Assembly (NCBI GenBank): GCA_003427395.1 | Contig: BFEA01000103.1 | Coordinates: 458,691-478,718 of the forward strand | Length of the DNA: 20,028 nucleotides | Source of the DNA: Chara braunii | Lineage: Eukaryota; Streptophyta; Charophyceae; Charales; Characeae | Reading direction: 5' to 3' | In this document: one piece after another, positions 1-8,660 of the stretch | Numbering within the stretch: the stretch's first letter is position 1 | How the letters are laid out: every line of letters begins with the position of its first letter | Position numbers and translations under genes: made by a program | Notes under the pieces: model-generated | What the model was told of the DNA's origin: nothing | The model's input: the letters and a program-made list of their open reading frames with translations, nothing else | The model's database searches: none

Positions 1-34
<34 letters not shown>
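1..34. repeat. (AC)n microsatellite at the window edge
   Basis: Uninterrupted AC dinucleotides run from the first base and stop at a short G run. The tract is cut by the window start, so its full length is unknown. Confidence 0.95.
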
Positions 35-36
<2 letters not shown>

Positions 37-830
37 GGGGGAGAGACTCTACGCTCGGTGGGTGGTTAGCTGATGGCTGGTTGGTTGTCTTTTGTGTGTG
101 TAACGTGTGCATCTGCATGCGCCCTTATTTGCGTATGTGGCACGTCTGTATGCGTCTACGCACCACGTGCAATCGCGTACGTGCACAATTCACTTGATTA
201 AGCAGGGGGCATGCATCATGCGGACCTCGTGGCAGGCAACGAGCAAAGCCACGGCGAAGAGGTGGAGAAGGAGAAGCAGGAGAAGGGGAAGGAGAGTAGG
301 AGGGCGATGGTGACGACGAGAGAAACAAGCAGGGGGAGGAGGAAAAGGCTGACGCAGCTAGTGACCTGCAGAGAAGATCGAGCGGCTGACAACCGACGTT
401 CGCGGGTTTTTCTCTCTATGTTATGCACGAGGTTCACCAAGAAGAGAGACGATGCTGCCATGGCGTCCCGACCGCCCATTTCGCGACCATCATAAAAGTC
501 ACTGCTTTTGCTGCCGAAACCCGAAGCCGCTTGCGCGCCTGCTCTGTGCGACTGGGGTGACGTCCACGAGAAACAAGTAGGCAAGCCATCAGCGGCGCTC
601 GACGGCGAGACCGACCAACGCGGATATGCAGCGTTGTTTCCCGCCGCCAGAGCGATGGCGGTCCCGTTCATCTCCATCCTACCTCGTCGGGATACCCGCG
701 TGTAATAGCGGGCAGATGAGGACGAAGGGCACATGGCCTGCGCGCTCGGCGCGCTCTGCGCGGGGCATACAACGCAGTGCGACATTCCGCTCGATGGAAA
801 ATCTCGCAAGCTGATCGGTCGGGGGCGTCG
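35..830. other. No recognisable gene
   Basis: Mixed-composition DNA with a purine-rich patch near 255-350. A 197-codon open frame lies on the minus strand (216-809) and ends in a hydrophobic stretch. It resembles no family I know, its serine/proline/arginine-rich composition follows local base bias, and overlapping frames of similar quality exist. I see no splice pattern or promoter that would support it. Confidence 0.5.
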
Positions 831-833
831 ATG

Positions 834-867
834 AGGGAGGGGGAGGGGGAGGGGGAGGGGGAGGCGG
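834..867 (+). repeat. G-rich hexamer repeat, G-quadruplex candidate
   Basis: About five consecutive GGGGGA-type hexamers give runs of three to five G separated by single A residues. This fits the classical four-tract G-quadruplex pattern on the plus strand with one-base loops. Confidence 0.85.
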
Positions 868-1221
868 GACGGGCGACCGCTGACCGGGTGCCATTCCTGC
901 CCTCGGAGAAGGGCATTTCAACCTTGCAATCATCTTGGCTATGACGGAACGAGCTTGAAGACTTCTCGAAGCTCTGACGAAGAGATACGGACCGTAGATA
1001 ACAAAGATCAACGGCCTGTACCTCTTCATCCGTACTGGTGGGACCTCGCCCCGATACACGTTCCTTTCCAAGACCTCTTCTTTTTTTTTCTTTTTTCTAA
1101 TTAATTTGGACCATTTCTCGATTTATGTGTGTCATCCTTGCCCTCGGGCTAGGACCCACTAGCCAAGTGTTACCATGTGGAGGCCACACTTTCGATGATG
1201 TGTTGATGTGTGGCCGCGGGC
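868..1221. other. No gene seen; T-rich patch and a shared motif
   Basis: A T-rich run at 1080-1097 is followed by a TTTGGACC-ATTTCTCGATTTA motif near 1106-1125. The same motif occurs beside T runs at about 13252 and 13327, so this is a diverged copy of a small dispersed repeat. No coding evidence. Confidence 0.5.
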
Positions 1222-1298
1222 GTTTGCGCTTGCGCGAACAGCTGGCAAACATGTTCGGGCGAACATAATTATTTTCCCATAAAAAAAAAAAAAAAAAA

Positions 1299-1336
<38 letters not shown>

Positions 1337-1540
1337 TGATTGTCTACGAATTTGAACATGACTCCAAGGCAAAAGTTGCTCGTATTGTTATTCTACATAA
1401 CATATATTGTTTCCAGAATTTTTTGAGAACTTTCTTTTTTTTTTTTTTAATATTTTTTATGTTCGCGTTCGGAGTTTTTTGGGCGCTTGTTCGCGTTCGG
1501 GGGAACATGTTAGCGTTCGCCTCCGAATGCGAACACGGTG
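1222..1540. repeat. Fold-back or MITE-like element with A18/T29 core
   Basis: Near the left end the sequence reads AACATGTTCGGGCGAAC (about 1248-1264). Near the right end (about 1490-1535) the reverse complement reads AACATGTTCCCCCGAACGC, so the flanks are inverted relative to each other. Between them lie a run of 18 A (1281-1298), two bases, then a run of 29 T (1301-1329), which could itself pair. Further GCGAAC/GTTCGC words recur at both ends. This suggests a small non-autonomous DNA element. I could not define a target-site duplication, so the exact ends are uncertain. Confidence 0.4.
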
Positions 1541-3090
1541 CTACGTAGGTCTATGCTATGTTACAGGTCCTTTCTGAACTTTTCCATTCAAGATTTGACT
1601 AGTTTTCACTTGATCCTACAAGGATTATCTTCTATTACCTTTTGATAGCAGACTGGTTGTCGACCTATCGGTTTCCGACTTGAATTTAACTCACTCTCAC
1701 CAATCAACCTAAAGGCCTTCGTCCCTATGGGCTGAATTATTTCTTTGGGTTTTATTTGAACTTTTATTTAATGGTCATTTAAAAAGGTACTGGGTGTTTT
1801 ATTTTGGAACGTTGGACAAAGGTTGGGGCTTGTGTGGATAAGGCAAGGGGTATGAGTGCAGGAGTGGTTGAAGTTGACCCCGTGTAGTGCGTGGTTTGCC
1901 GATGTTGAATCCTTGATGTGATTGCAGGTCTATTTTGTGAGTGGAAGTCCAGATTTGACTTTGTCTGCGATTATAAATATAGTTCGAAGGGAGTTACATT
2001 GTGATTGTGAGAGTATTTGTTACGTGCTCCTATTACCCTCTTTGTTTATATGTGGTGGATTCGCGCGGTCCTTTATGACCGTGCGTCTTCATCAAGTAGA
2101 CAATATCGAGAGAAGAGGGAAAATTCATTTTTAATATTCTTATAGTTGGACATCAAGGTCTGTAGCGGTTGTCGAAGTCAAACCCCTTCACATGTTTCCA
2201 GACCTCCAATGATGGATCCACACTATTTGTGTTAGGGGCGTTCAACCATTAATAAGGGCCAAGGTCCGCCTACCACTCGTCTGTGCAGGGTGCAAAAGAG
2301 GTTAGGACTCACAAGCACTTTGACGATCATCTAGCACCTAGAGATTAACCTCTCAAGGCGCTCGTCAACCAACACTCGAATGTCGAAAGCGGCCCCCAAA
2401 ACCATTGAGAGTCATATTATTATGGGTACTACATAGTACGTCATCGTTGCGACTGCTTGCGTATTCATACATGGCTAATCGATATGACGAAGCCAACGTC
2501 CTCGCAATATTTATTTGAATCTCGCGTGTGATGCCCGATTGTTTCCTGTGTCAGAGATATTATGGGTTGGATACAAAAAGAGACAAGACGCAATTTTCTG
2601 TGTGAAACTTTGGTTTTCTTTTGGCGTGGTATAACGTGTGGTTAGATGAACTGTCCTAATCGATTAGCGCGCTTGGGACATTATCCCCCAGAGCGTCGCC
2701 TCACGTACAATTTCGATTAAGGTGTGCGACCTCACGTACCCCCTATGCTACAACGTACAAGAAACGCCTCGGTTGGACCACCTTTGCAATTGCAACCAAG
2801 TAGCTTTTGCACGTGGTTCGGTAGTTCGGCGAAGATACGCCTATTCAAAGGTGGTGACAGCCTCTTAGGCAAAGGTAAGTTGTGCCTCGCGTGACCCTAT
2901 CATATCGTAGGGGTTCGTCAGAGGTATGGGTGGCGTACTCGGCTGGAGCGACGAAAGCTCCACCGCTAAAAAAATCCTGCAAAAATCCAACATAACGTGG
3001 GCAAGAGGATACCCCTGCGGGACCGATGCGCTCCGCACTGTTTTTCCACAGTTGTAGCACGATCTAACGGCAGACCTGGGTAGCACCCCG
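1541..3090. other. No recognisable gene
   Basis: Balanced-composition DNA without long open frames on either strand, without tRNA or rRNA signatures I can recognise, and without strong repeats. A short repeated phrase (CCTCACGTAC) occurs twice at about 2700-2740. It may be old, eroded repeat DNA or true intergenic sequence. Confidence 0.5.
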
Positions 3091-3091
3091 T

Positions 3092-3165
3092 ACGTGTGCA
3101 CAGTGCATACGCGTATGTACTCCAGCATATGCGTATGAACTCGAAATTGTGCGTACGCGTACGTA
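3092..3165. repeat. Cluster of CG/TA palindromes
   Basis: Several perfect palindromes are packed together: GTGCAC, CATACGCGTATG (3106-3117), GCATATGC and CGTACGCGTACG (3152-3163). Alternating purine-pyrimidine makes the stretch a candidate for cruciform or Z-DNA. No function is known. Confidence 0.6.
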
Positions 3166-3252
3166 AAAAAAAAAAAACAAATCCAAAAAATCTGAAAAAA
3201 AATGTATGTTGTGCGGAATAATGATAGCAACAATTTTTGCCTGGGAGTCATA

Positions 3253-3358
3253 CCCGAATTCCCAACCAAGCTTGATTCAAAAATTCAAAACCTTGAAGAA
3301 AACTTAAAAAAAATAATATAAAAATAATTTCTTACTCGAGTTTGATTGGGAATTCGAG
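3253..3358. repeat. Short fold-back: 23-bp inverted arms, AT-rich loop
   Basis: The left arm (3253-3275) and the reverse complement of the right arm (3336-3358) match at 19 of 23 positions, centred on CGAATTCCCAA. The loop of about 60 bp is A/T-rich with A runs. The right arm ends about five bases before the mitochondrial insertion begins, so it may mark the insertion edge. Confidence 0.55.
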
Positions 3359-3362
3359 GATG

Positions 3363-4861
3363 CCCGCTTCTAAAAGAATTTTCACTAATTGTGCTACGGT
3401 CGAACGCGTCTAACCAATTGCTACATACACACAATACATTTTTTCTTTCTCAGAGGCACCTTTTACATTGATTTGCCTCTGAGGTAAAGCAGTCAGACTA
3501 CCTGCATCAGTTTGGTCTGACATTTTGGCAGCTCTTTCTAATAAACGAGAAATGTAGATAAAACACATCTCATGGGAAAGTTTTTTGACCTGGTGGTCGA
3601 CGTAACAATAATGACATTTGTCGATATGCCACTAATTGTTTACTTAGATCATCATAGATAATTAGAGCGTGCATTCCATTGTCTCAGAAAAATTCTCCTA
3701 TAGCACAACCTGCATAAGGAGCAAGAAATTGAAGAGGAGCAGGATCTGATGCAGTGGCTGCCACAATAATAGAATATTCTAAAGCACCCACTTTTAAAAG
3801 AATTTTCACTAATTGTGCTACGGTCGAACACTTCTAACCAATTGCTACATACACACAATACATTTTTTCTTTCTCAGAGGCACCTTTTACATTGATCTGC
3901 TTCTGAGGTAAAGCAATCAGACAACCTGCACCAGTTTGGTCTGACATTTTGGCAGCTCTTTCTAATAAACGAGAAATGTAGATAAAACACATCTCATGGG
4001 AAAGCTTCTTGACCTGGTGGTCGACGTAACAATAATGACATTTGTCGATATGCCACTGATTGTTTACTTAGATCATNATAGATAATTAGAGCGTGCATTC
4101 CATTGTCTCAGAAAAATTCTTCCATAGCACAACCTGCATAAGGAGCAAGAAATTGAAGAGGAGCAGGATCTGATNCAGTGGCTGCCACAATAATAGAATA
4201 TTCTAAAGCACCCGCTTCTAAAAGAATTTTCACTAATTGTGCTATGGTCGAACGCTTTTAACCAATTGCTACATACACACAATACATTTTTCCTTTCTCA
4301 GAGACACCTTTTACATTGATTTGCTTCTGATTCAATGTAGTATCAATAACTATAGCAATCTTACCTGTTTATCTATCTCCAATAATAAGTTCTCGTTGAC
4401 CACGACCTATTAGAACAAGGTTATCCACCGTTTTAATCCTTTTTGCATTGGTTCATGCATAGATTTACGTGAAATAATTCCCGGAGCTTTGACTTCTACA
4501 CGTCTTCGCTCTACAACGCCTAAAGCACCTTTTCCATCAACAGGTACTAACGCATCAACAACACGACCCGACATAGATCTTCCTACAAAAACATCTACAA
4601 TAGATCCAGTACGTTTGACAATATCTCCTTCTTTAATGGCAGTATCACTACCAAAAACCACAATTCCTACACTTTCATTTTCTAGATTCAGTGTCATTCT
4701 TTTAACACCACTGGAAAATTCGATCATTTCTCCAGCTTGAATCTTGTTCAATCCATAAACACGTCCAATTCCATCTCCTACCGAAACCACTCGATCGATT
4801 TCATCCACTTGTAATTTGGTGTAATAATTTGTAATTCTTTGTTCTAATAAAGTAGATACAT
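3363..4861 (-). pseudogene. atp1: Nuclear mitochondrial insertion: broken atp1 (ATP synthase F1 alpha)
   Basis: On the minus strand the DNA encodes the N-terminal half of mitochondrial ATP synthase subunit alpha, the regulatory subunit of the F1 head. Recognisable pieces in order are [49 protein letters not shown], the P-loop region (GDR-stop-TGKI where the family has GDRQTGKT), [11 protein letters not shown] and [10 protein letters not shown]. The homology starts a few codons inside the gene with no ATG, and the C-terminal third is missing. Damage includes a one-base deletion near 4430, a one-base insertion in the LHSR region, and stops at 4369-4371, 4258-4260, 4108-4110 and 3994-3996. An internal 424-bp tandem duplication is out of frame. 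It cannot make a functional subunit. A nuclear insertion (NUMT) is far likelier than a mitochondrial locus because retrotransposon LTR DNA abuts it at 4862. Confidence 0.93.
3482..4329 (-). repeat. 424-bp tandem duplication inside the atp1 pseudogene
   Basis: Two head-to-tail units, 3482-3905 and 3906-4329, are exactly 424 bp each with no indels and about 16 substitutions (about 96% identical by eye). A third, partial copy occupies 3363-3481. The junction joins the codons for ...LTALP directly to ...QKQIN, so it joins two sites well apart in atp1. The right unit contains ambiguous bases at 4077 and 4175, which may indicate merged reads. Confidence 0.9.
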
Positions 4862-5001
4862 CTCACAAGGACTTCTCCGACAGTTCACAAGGACTTCACG
4901 TGCAAGAGGCAGCAGACAGTCTTCAGGATTCGACAACAACACTCTGGAGGAGGACTGCAGTAGTAGTAGTAACCTTACCTGACTTCTCTGTATCTGCAAA
5001 C

Positions 5002-5065
<64 letters not shown>

Positions 5066-5340
5066 GAGAGAGAGTGGTGACTTTGAAACTCGACGACATT
5101 TGGATTCAAAGTCGACATTTGGATTGAAATATTGGACGAGGGATTATTTGGGACCTGTATCGAAGACTTGGTGTTGACGACATTCCCATCTTCCCCTCTT
5201 CTTCGTCCGATCCCCTCCTCTTTGTCTATGCATGGTCTGCACCTGGCGCCCTTTTCCTGTGTGTAGCGTCAGACCCTTCACACCTTGCGATGATGATGGT
5301 GTGTGTTTGGTCTGCATGGCCAGCTTGCTTGATCGACTGA
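4862..5340 (+). mobile_element. LTR fragment, same family as the LTR at 14829-15999
   Basis: Read on the plus strand, 4862-4960 matches the reverse complement of about 15620-15712 (CTTCACGTGC, then TCTTCAGGAT, then ACTCTGGAGG in the same order). Segment 4970-5300 matches the reverse complement of about 15100-15357 (shared GGTGTTGACGACATT, CCTGTGTGTAGCG, CTTCACACCTTG). The roughly 260 bp between these blocks in the other copy is absent here. The fragment lies in the same orientation as the gag-pol remnant that follows, so it is probably that element's 5' LTR, with its own start lost at the NUMT junction. The right end is vague and fades into a GATT-rich stretch. Confidence 0.75.
5006..5074. 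repeat. (GA)n microsatellite within the LTR fragment
   Basis: Nearly pure GA dinucleotides, with one small interruption near 5061-5066. In the homologous LTR at about 15318-15330 the same position holds only a short CTCTC run, so the expansion appears specific to this copy. Confidence 0.9.
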
Positions 5341-5820
5341 TTGTTAAATGATTGATTGATTGATTAATTGATGATTGTTTATTAGTGAATCAAGTAGGGC
5401 TTCGTAAAATCTCTGCAAATTTTTTTCTCGCAATTTCAGATATTAACATTTTGTTTTTCTGTTTCACTCTGGGCATATTAGGTGAACTAGGGAGGTTGTC
5501 ATATTCTCGGACTAGATTTATTTTCCTATGAAAGTGGAACCTCCAGTCTATTTCGCGCAAAAAAACGTTCAAGATCACTTTTTTTTTTTAAAGTCGAAAC
5601 TTTGCGAAACCTTGCCTAGATTTTGCTCATCGTACTCCTCTGAAATGCCTCACTGGTAGCAAATCGACAGATATAAAAAAAAAAAAAAAAAAAGGAAGGG
5701 TGATCCTCTTCTTTTATTTCTATTTTATTCTGTTGATTAGAACCGGGAGGAAAATACAATTTGGTTACTTACCTTCCTGCGTTTCCCCTCCCACCCAACC
5801 CTTTGCCTGCATTCCCCGTT
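5341..5820 (+). other. Untranslated leader or spacer before gag; no gene
   Basis: Contains a short (GATT)n stretch (about 5350-5372) and an A run (about 5675-5692). It lies between the LTR fragment and the gag remnant and would correspond to U5 plus leader in an intact element. I could not find a convincing tRNA primer-binding site. Confidence 0.45.
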
Positions 5821-5827
5821 TGGTAAG

Positions 5828-5896
5828 TGCCACGTCAGCAGCAATGCCACATCAGCAACAGTGCCACGTCAGCAGCAGTACCACGTCGGCAAGGCC
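5828..5896 (+). repeat. 17-bp tandem repeats carrying CCACGTCA boxes
   Basis: Four imperfect units of TGCCACGTCAGCAGCAR sit just upstream of the likely gag start. Two match the consensus, one reads CACATC and one reads CACGTCG. CCACGTCA (reverse TGACGTGG) is a known hybrid G-box/C-box core for plant bZIP factors. The same DNA is also readable as Gln/His/Ser-rich codons in the gag frame from an ATG at 5844, so the repeat may be coding, regulatory or neither. Confidence 0.6.
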
Positions 5897-5915
5897 ACAG
5901 CAGTGCCCCGACACC

Positions 5916-7305
5916 ATGACGGTTTCAACTTTGGGCATGCCTGACCAATTGGCCAACGACTCCATTGACGAATACCGACAACAGTTTCTCGCTCAGCTCG
6001 CACTAATCGAGGCTGAGGTACAATGCCAGGCGGCAACCGAGGCTGCCCGCCTACAGGCTGAAGCAGAGGCAAAAGCTGAAAAACAGCGGCTTCAAGCCAT
6101 TGCTGACGCAGATGCCCAGGCCCAGGATCTGCTGCATCGGCACGAAGCCACCAACATTGACAAAATCAAGTTCTGACATTTCAAACCATCCAACGCCCAT
6201 GACGACGACGCAACACCGAAAGAGCAGCACAAAGAGTTCCTCTCCAAACTCGTGACCTGGTTGGTTTACACTTGTACCACCTGCAATCCGAGTTAGAGAA
6301 ACAACACCAGGAACTGGCGAAACAGCACCAGAAACTGGAGAACCTCCGACGGGCAGTGTGGAACCACAAAGATCTGCACGAGGGCGCTACACGAGCACTC
6401 GATTCTCGTGTACAGGACTTGGAGCAAAAAACACCAAGACCAGACGTTGGGGAACCCGACAATGCAGCCTCAACCCGTCAGTTGAAGCAACAAGTTGACC
6501 ATGTAGTCACAATGCTCGACGAAATCAGCACCTTGCCGCTCCAGCCACCATCAACGAGCAGTTTCGCACCTTGCAGACCGAACTCGGGCAGCTACACCAG
6601 CTGCCCGACAACGATCGCAGCACCAGTGCATTAAAGCACTACAAGATGTTGATGTTCCGGATCGAGGAGTTTGGCGACTATACGCATCAGGACCAGTCAT
6701 CTGGAGGCAAGGCTTTACAACGGAGTTTGGCATTCATGAGGTCCCAAACATTTGTACATTGCGGCGTTGTTCCTCAACGTCAAGGGCGGATGCCAAATCT
6801 GGCTCAGCCACATGACAACCATCCACAACGTCCAGGTCAACAACTTACACAAGAAGATCTCCTAAGATCTAACGGGAGAATGGAAGAAGCGGTTCATTGT
6901 TGACGACGCCCGACGCTCGCCATCAACCACCTCTTCGCCATGACTCCAGGCAACACATCGACGCGCGATTGGCTCACGAAATGGCAATGGCAACACCCGA
7001 TCTCGACTTTACTTTCCGCATGTGCGCCAATAGTTCTACAACCGGTCGTGTGCCGCCTTGAGCCTCGCACTCGGTGATCGTGAACAATACACGACCTTCG
7101 TCGAAATCATCGACAAGGTGTGAGACATCATCAAGACCAACCGGGCTGCTGCACACAAGAAATCAGTGAGGCAGTCACCCTATGTGGAGAAGAGAAGATT
7201 TGGTCCGGGTCCGCAGCCCCGGCCAGCCCGTCGATGCAGTCCAATCGGACAACATTGTGGAAGACCTTACAGCCACCCCAACATCATGTGAGGGGGATTA
7301 GGTAG
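5916..7305 (+). pseudogene. gag: Ty3/Gypsy gag remnant (capsid region), frameshifted
   Basis: From the ATG at 5916 a frame runs to a TGA at 6174-6176. Its product is acidic and Ala/Glu/Gln-rich, with a long predicted coiled coil (residues about 12-75: LAQLALIEAEVQ, ARLQAEAEAKAEKQRLQ). After frame changes, further Gln/Lys/Leu heptads follow at 6272-6480 (HLQSELEKQHQELAKQHQKL), and a capsid-like stretch at 6630-7160 is split across frames. Gag coats and packages the element RNA. The assignment rests on position after an LTR and before an RT of the same strand, on the coiled coil, and on the zinc-knuckle relic downstream, rather than on a clean capsid match. An ATG at 5844 is the alternative start. 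At least two frameshifts and several stops make it non-functional. Confidence 0.65.
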
Positions 7306-7439
7306 CCGCTTCCAGCCACAAAGCAACAACAACTCCTGGGGAAAAGGGAGGGCGAAAACCACATCGTCAACCGAAAACGAACAGCCAGTACCACGGATCA
7401 AGTTTAACTTGACCGCGACCGAATACAAGTGGCGAGGCC

Positions 7440-7500
7440 GGTATGGCTGTTTCTATTGGTGCAACAACGCCAAGCATAAGACCTCCCAACGCCAGGATCA
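7440..7500 (+). pseudogene. Gag zinc-knuckle relic
   Basis: The translation GCFYWCNNAKHKTSQR has the spacing of a CX2CX4HX4C retroviral-type zinc knuckle, which binds element RNA. The first ligand is replaced by Phe and the last by Arg; only the second Cys and the His remain. An extra Cys lies one residue upstream of the first ligand position. As written it should not fold around zinc. The position between gag and protease-RT is as expected. Confidence 0.6.
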
Positions 7501-7947
7501 AGGCAAGGAGGACGTTCGACCCTGATTCAGCTCGGAAAACTGAGTTGCGCAGAAGGTGAGGCGACTCCACCTCTCACTCCGCCAGATTCGGCCGCCTTGC
7601 TAGCGGCCTCCTACACATCTGAGGAGAATGCGAATGTCGTGAGTCCTCGGTTCACTTACGAGGATTACGCTGTCCACTTGATCCCACCGTTGGACCAACC
7701 ACTCCATGTGCAACAATCCACCGCATGCACGGTTTCATCACCATCGGCAACCGATTTGGTAGCTTCGCTGCCAACTTCAGCCGGGGATTCGACGTCACAA
7801 TGCCTGCACCTCACCCTTCGATCAGCTGCCACGTGGTGTACGCCACAAGCATTCGAGCTTCCATCACCAGGGACGACATCGAGGAGATGGGGGGGTGTTT
7901 TCTCCACGCCCTCCCTCCCCAGGACACCCCCATCGATAGACGCATCG
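7501..7947 (+). pseudogene. Gag-pol junction and protease-RT linker remnant
   Basis: A phrase PAPHPSISCHVV near 7800-7840 parallels LPHPSIRCQVV in the minus-strand element (about 18915-18950), which follows its protease. The retropepsin core itself (the DSGA region and the ILGMPWL region) is not visible here, so most of the protease appears deleted. The linker continues as DDIEEMGGCFLHALPP toward the RT in another frame. Confidence 0.5.
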
Positions 7948-8660
7948 ACGGACCCACGCATTACCGAGCTTCTCAACGCCTACGGCGACGTGTTCAAAGC
8001 CCCGCACGGAGTAGTACCGGATCGGCCCATCCGCCACAAGACCATCCTCGAGGTGGTTGCATCTACTGCATGAGCGAGGAAGAGTTGAGTGTGCTACGGA
8101 CACAACTCGACGACCTTCTTGAGAAAGGCTGGATTCGGCCTAGCTCTTCGCCATACAGTGCTCCCGTTCTCTTCGTCCTGAAGAAGAACAAGGACTTGCG
8201 GTTGTGAATCGATTATCGCAAGCTCAACGCGCAAACCGTCAAGAAAGTTGGCCCTCTTCTGCGCATCGATGACCTCCTCGAATGGCTGGGCGGCGCTAAG
8301 TTCTTTCCAAATTGGACCTCAAATCGAGATATCACCAACTCTAGATCTGGCAGGAGGATCGCTACAACACCACGTTTAAGATACGATATGGGCATTTCGA
8401 ACGAATGGTTATGCCTTTTGGCCTTACAAATGCCTCGGCCACGTTCCAAGGGGCTATGACAACGGAGTTCCGAACATGCTGGATAAATTTGTACTCATCT
8501 ACCTTGACCATATCTTGGTGTACAGCCGAAGTTTGGACGAGCATGTGGAGCACCTGCACATTGTTTTGGAACAGCTACGACAAACCAAGTAAAAACTCAA
8601 TCGCGACAAATGCGAATTCGCGCAGCAAGAGCTAGAGTACTTGGGCCATTTTCTGACCCT
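7948..8660 (+). pseudogene. pol: Ty3/Gypsy reverse transcriptase, broken and truncated
   Basis: Clear RT fingers and palm: GVVPDRPIRH, then LDDLLEKGWIRPSSSPYSAP, KNKDLRL-stop-IDYRKLNAQTV, [35 protein letters not shown], and LEYLGHF at the thumb edge. RT copies element RNA into DNA. The reading uses all three frames: a TGA (8205-8207) replaces the Cys codon before IDYR, one-base deletions lie near 8304 and 8475, and further stops lie at about 8343 and 8589. The catalytic YLDD motif reads YLDH in this copy. Homology ends after GHF at about 8657, where unrelated sequence begins. RNase H and integrase are absent. The RT is roughly three quarters similar to that of the minus-strand element, so it belongs to the same clade but is not a recent copy. 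Confidence 0.9.

Noticed and set aside
216-809. 197-codon minus-strand open frame with a hydrophobic C-terminus
   Set aside because: No recognised domain; composition follows purine/pyrimidine bias, overlapping frames are similarly open, and no splice or promoter evidence was seen.
3363-4861. Functional mitochondrial atp1 gene
   Set aside because: Several stops, two frameshifts, an out-of-frame duplication and adjacent LTR DNA make it a NUMT.
5341-5820. tRNA primer-binding site after the LTR fragment (TTGGTTACTTACC near 5760)
   Set aside because: Too poor a match to a tRNA 3' end and not adjacent to a CA terminus.
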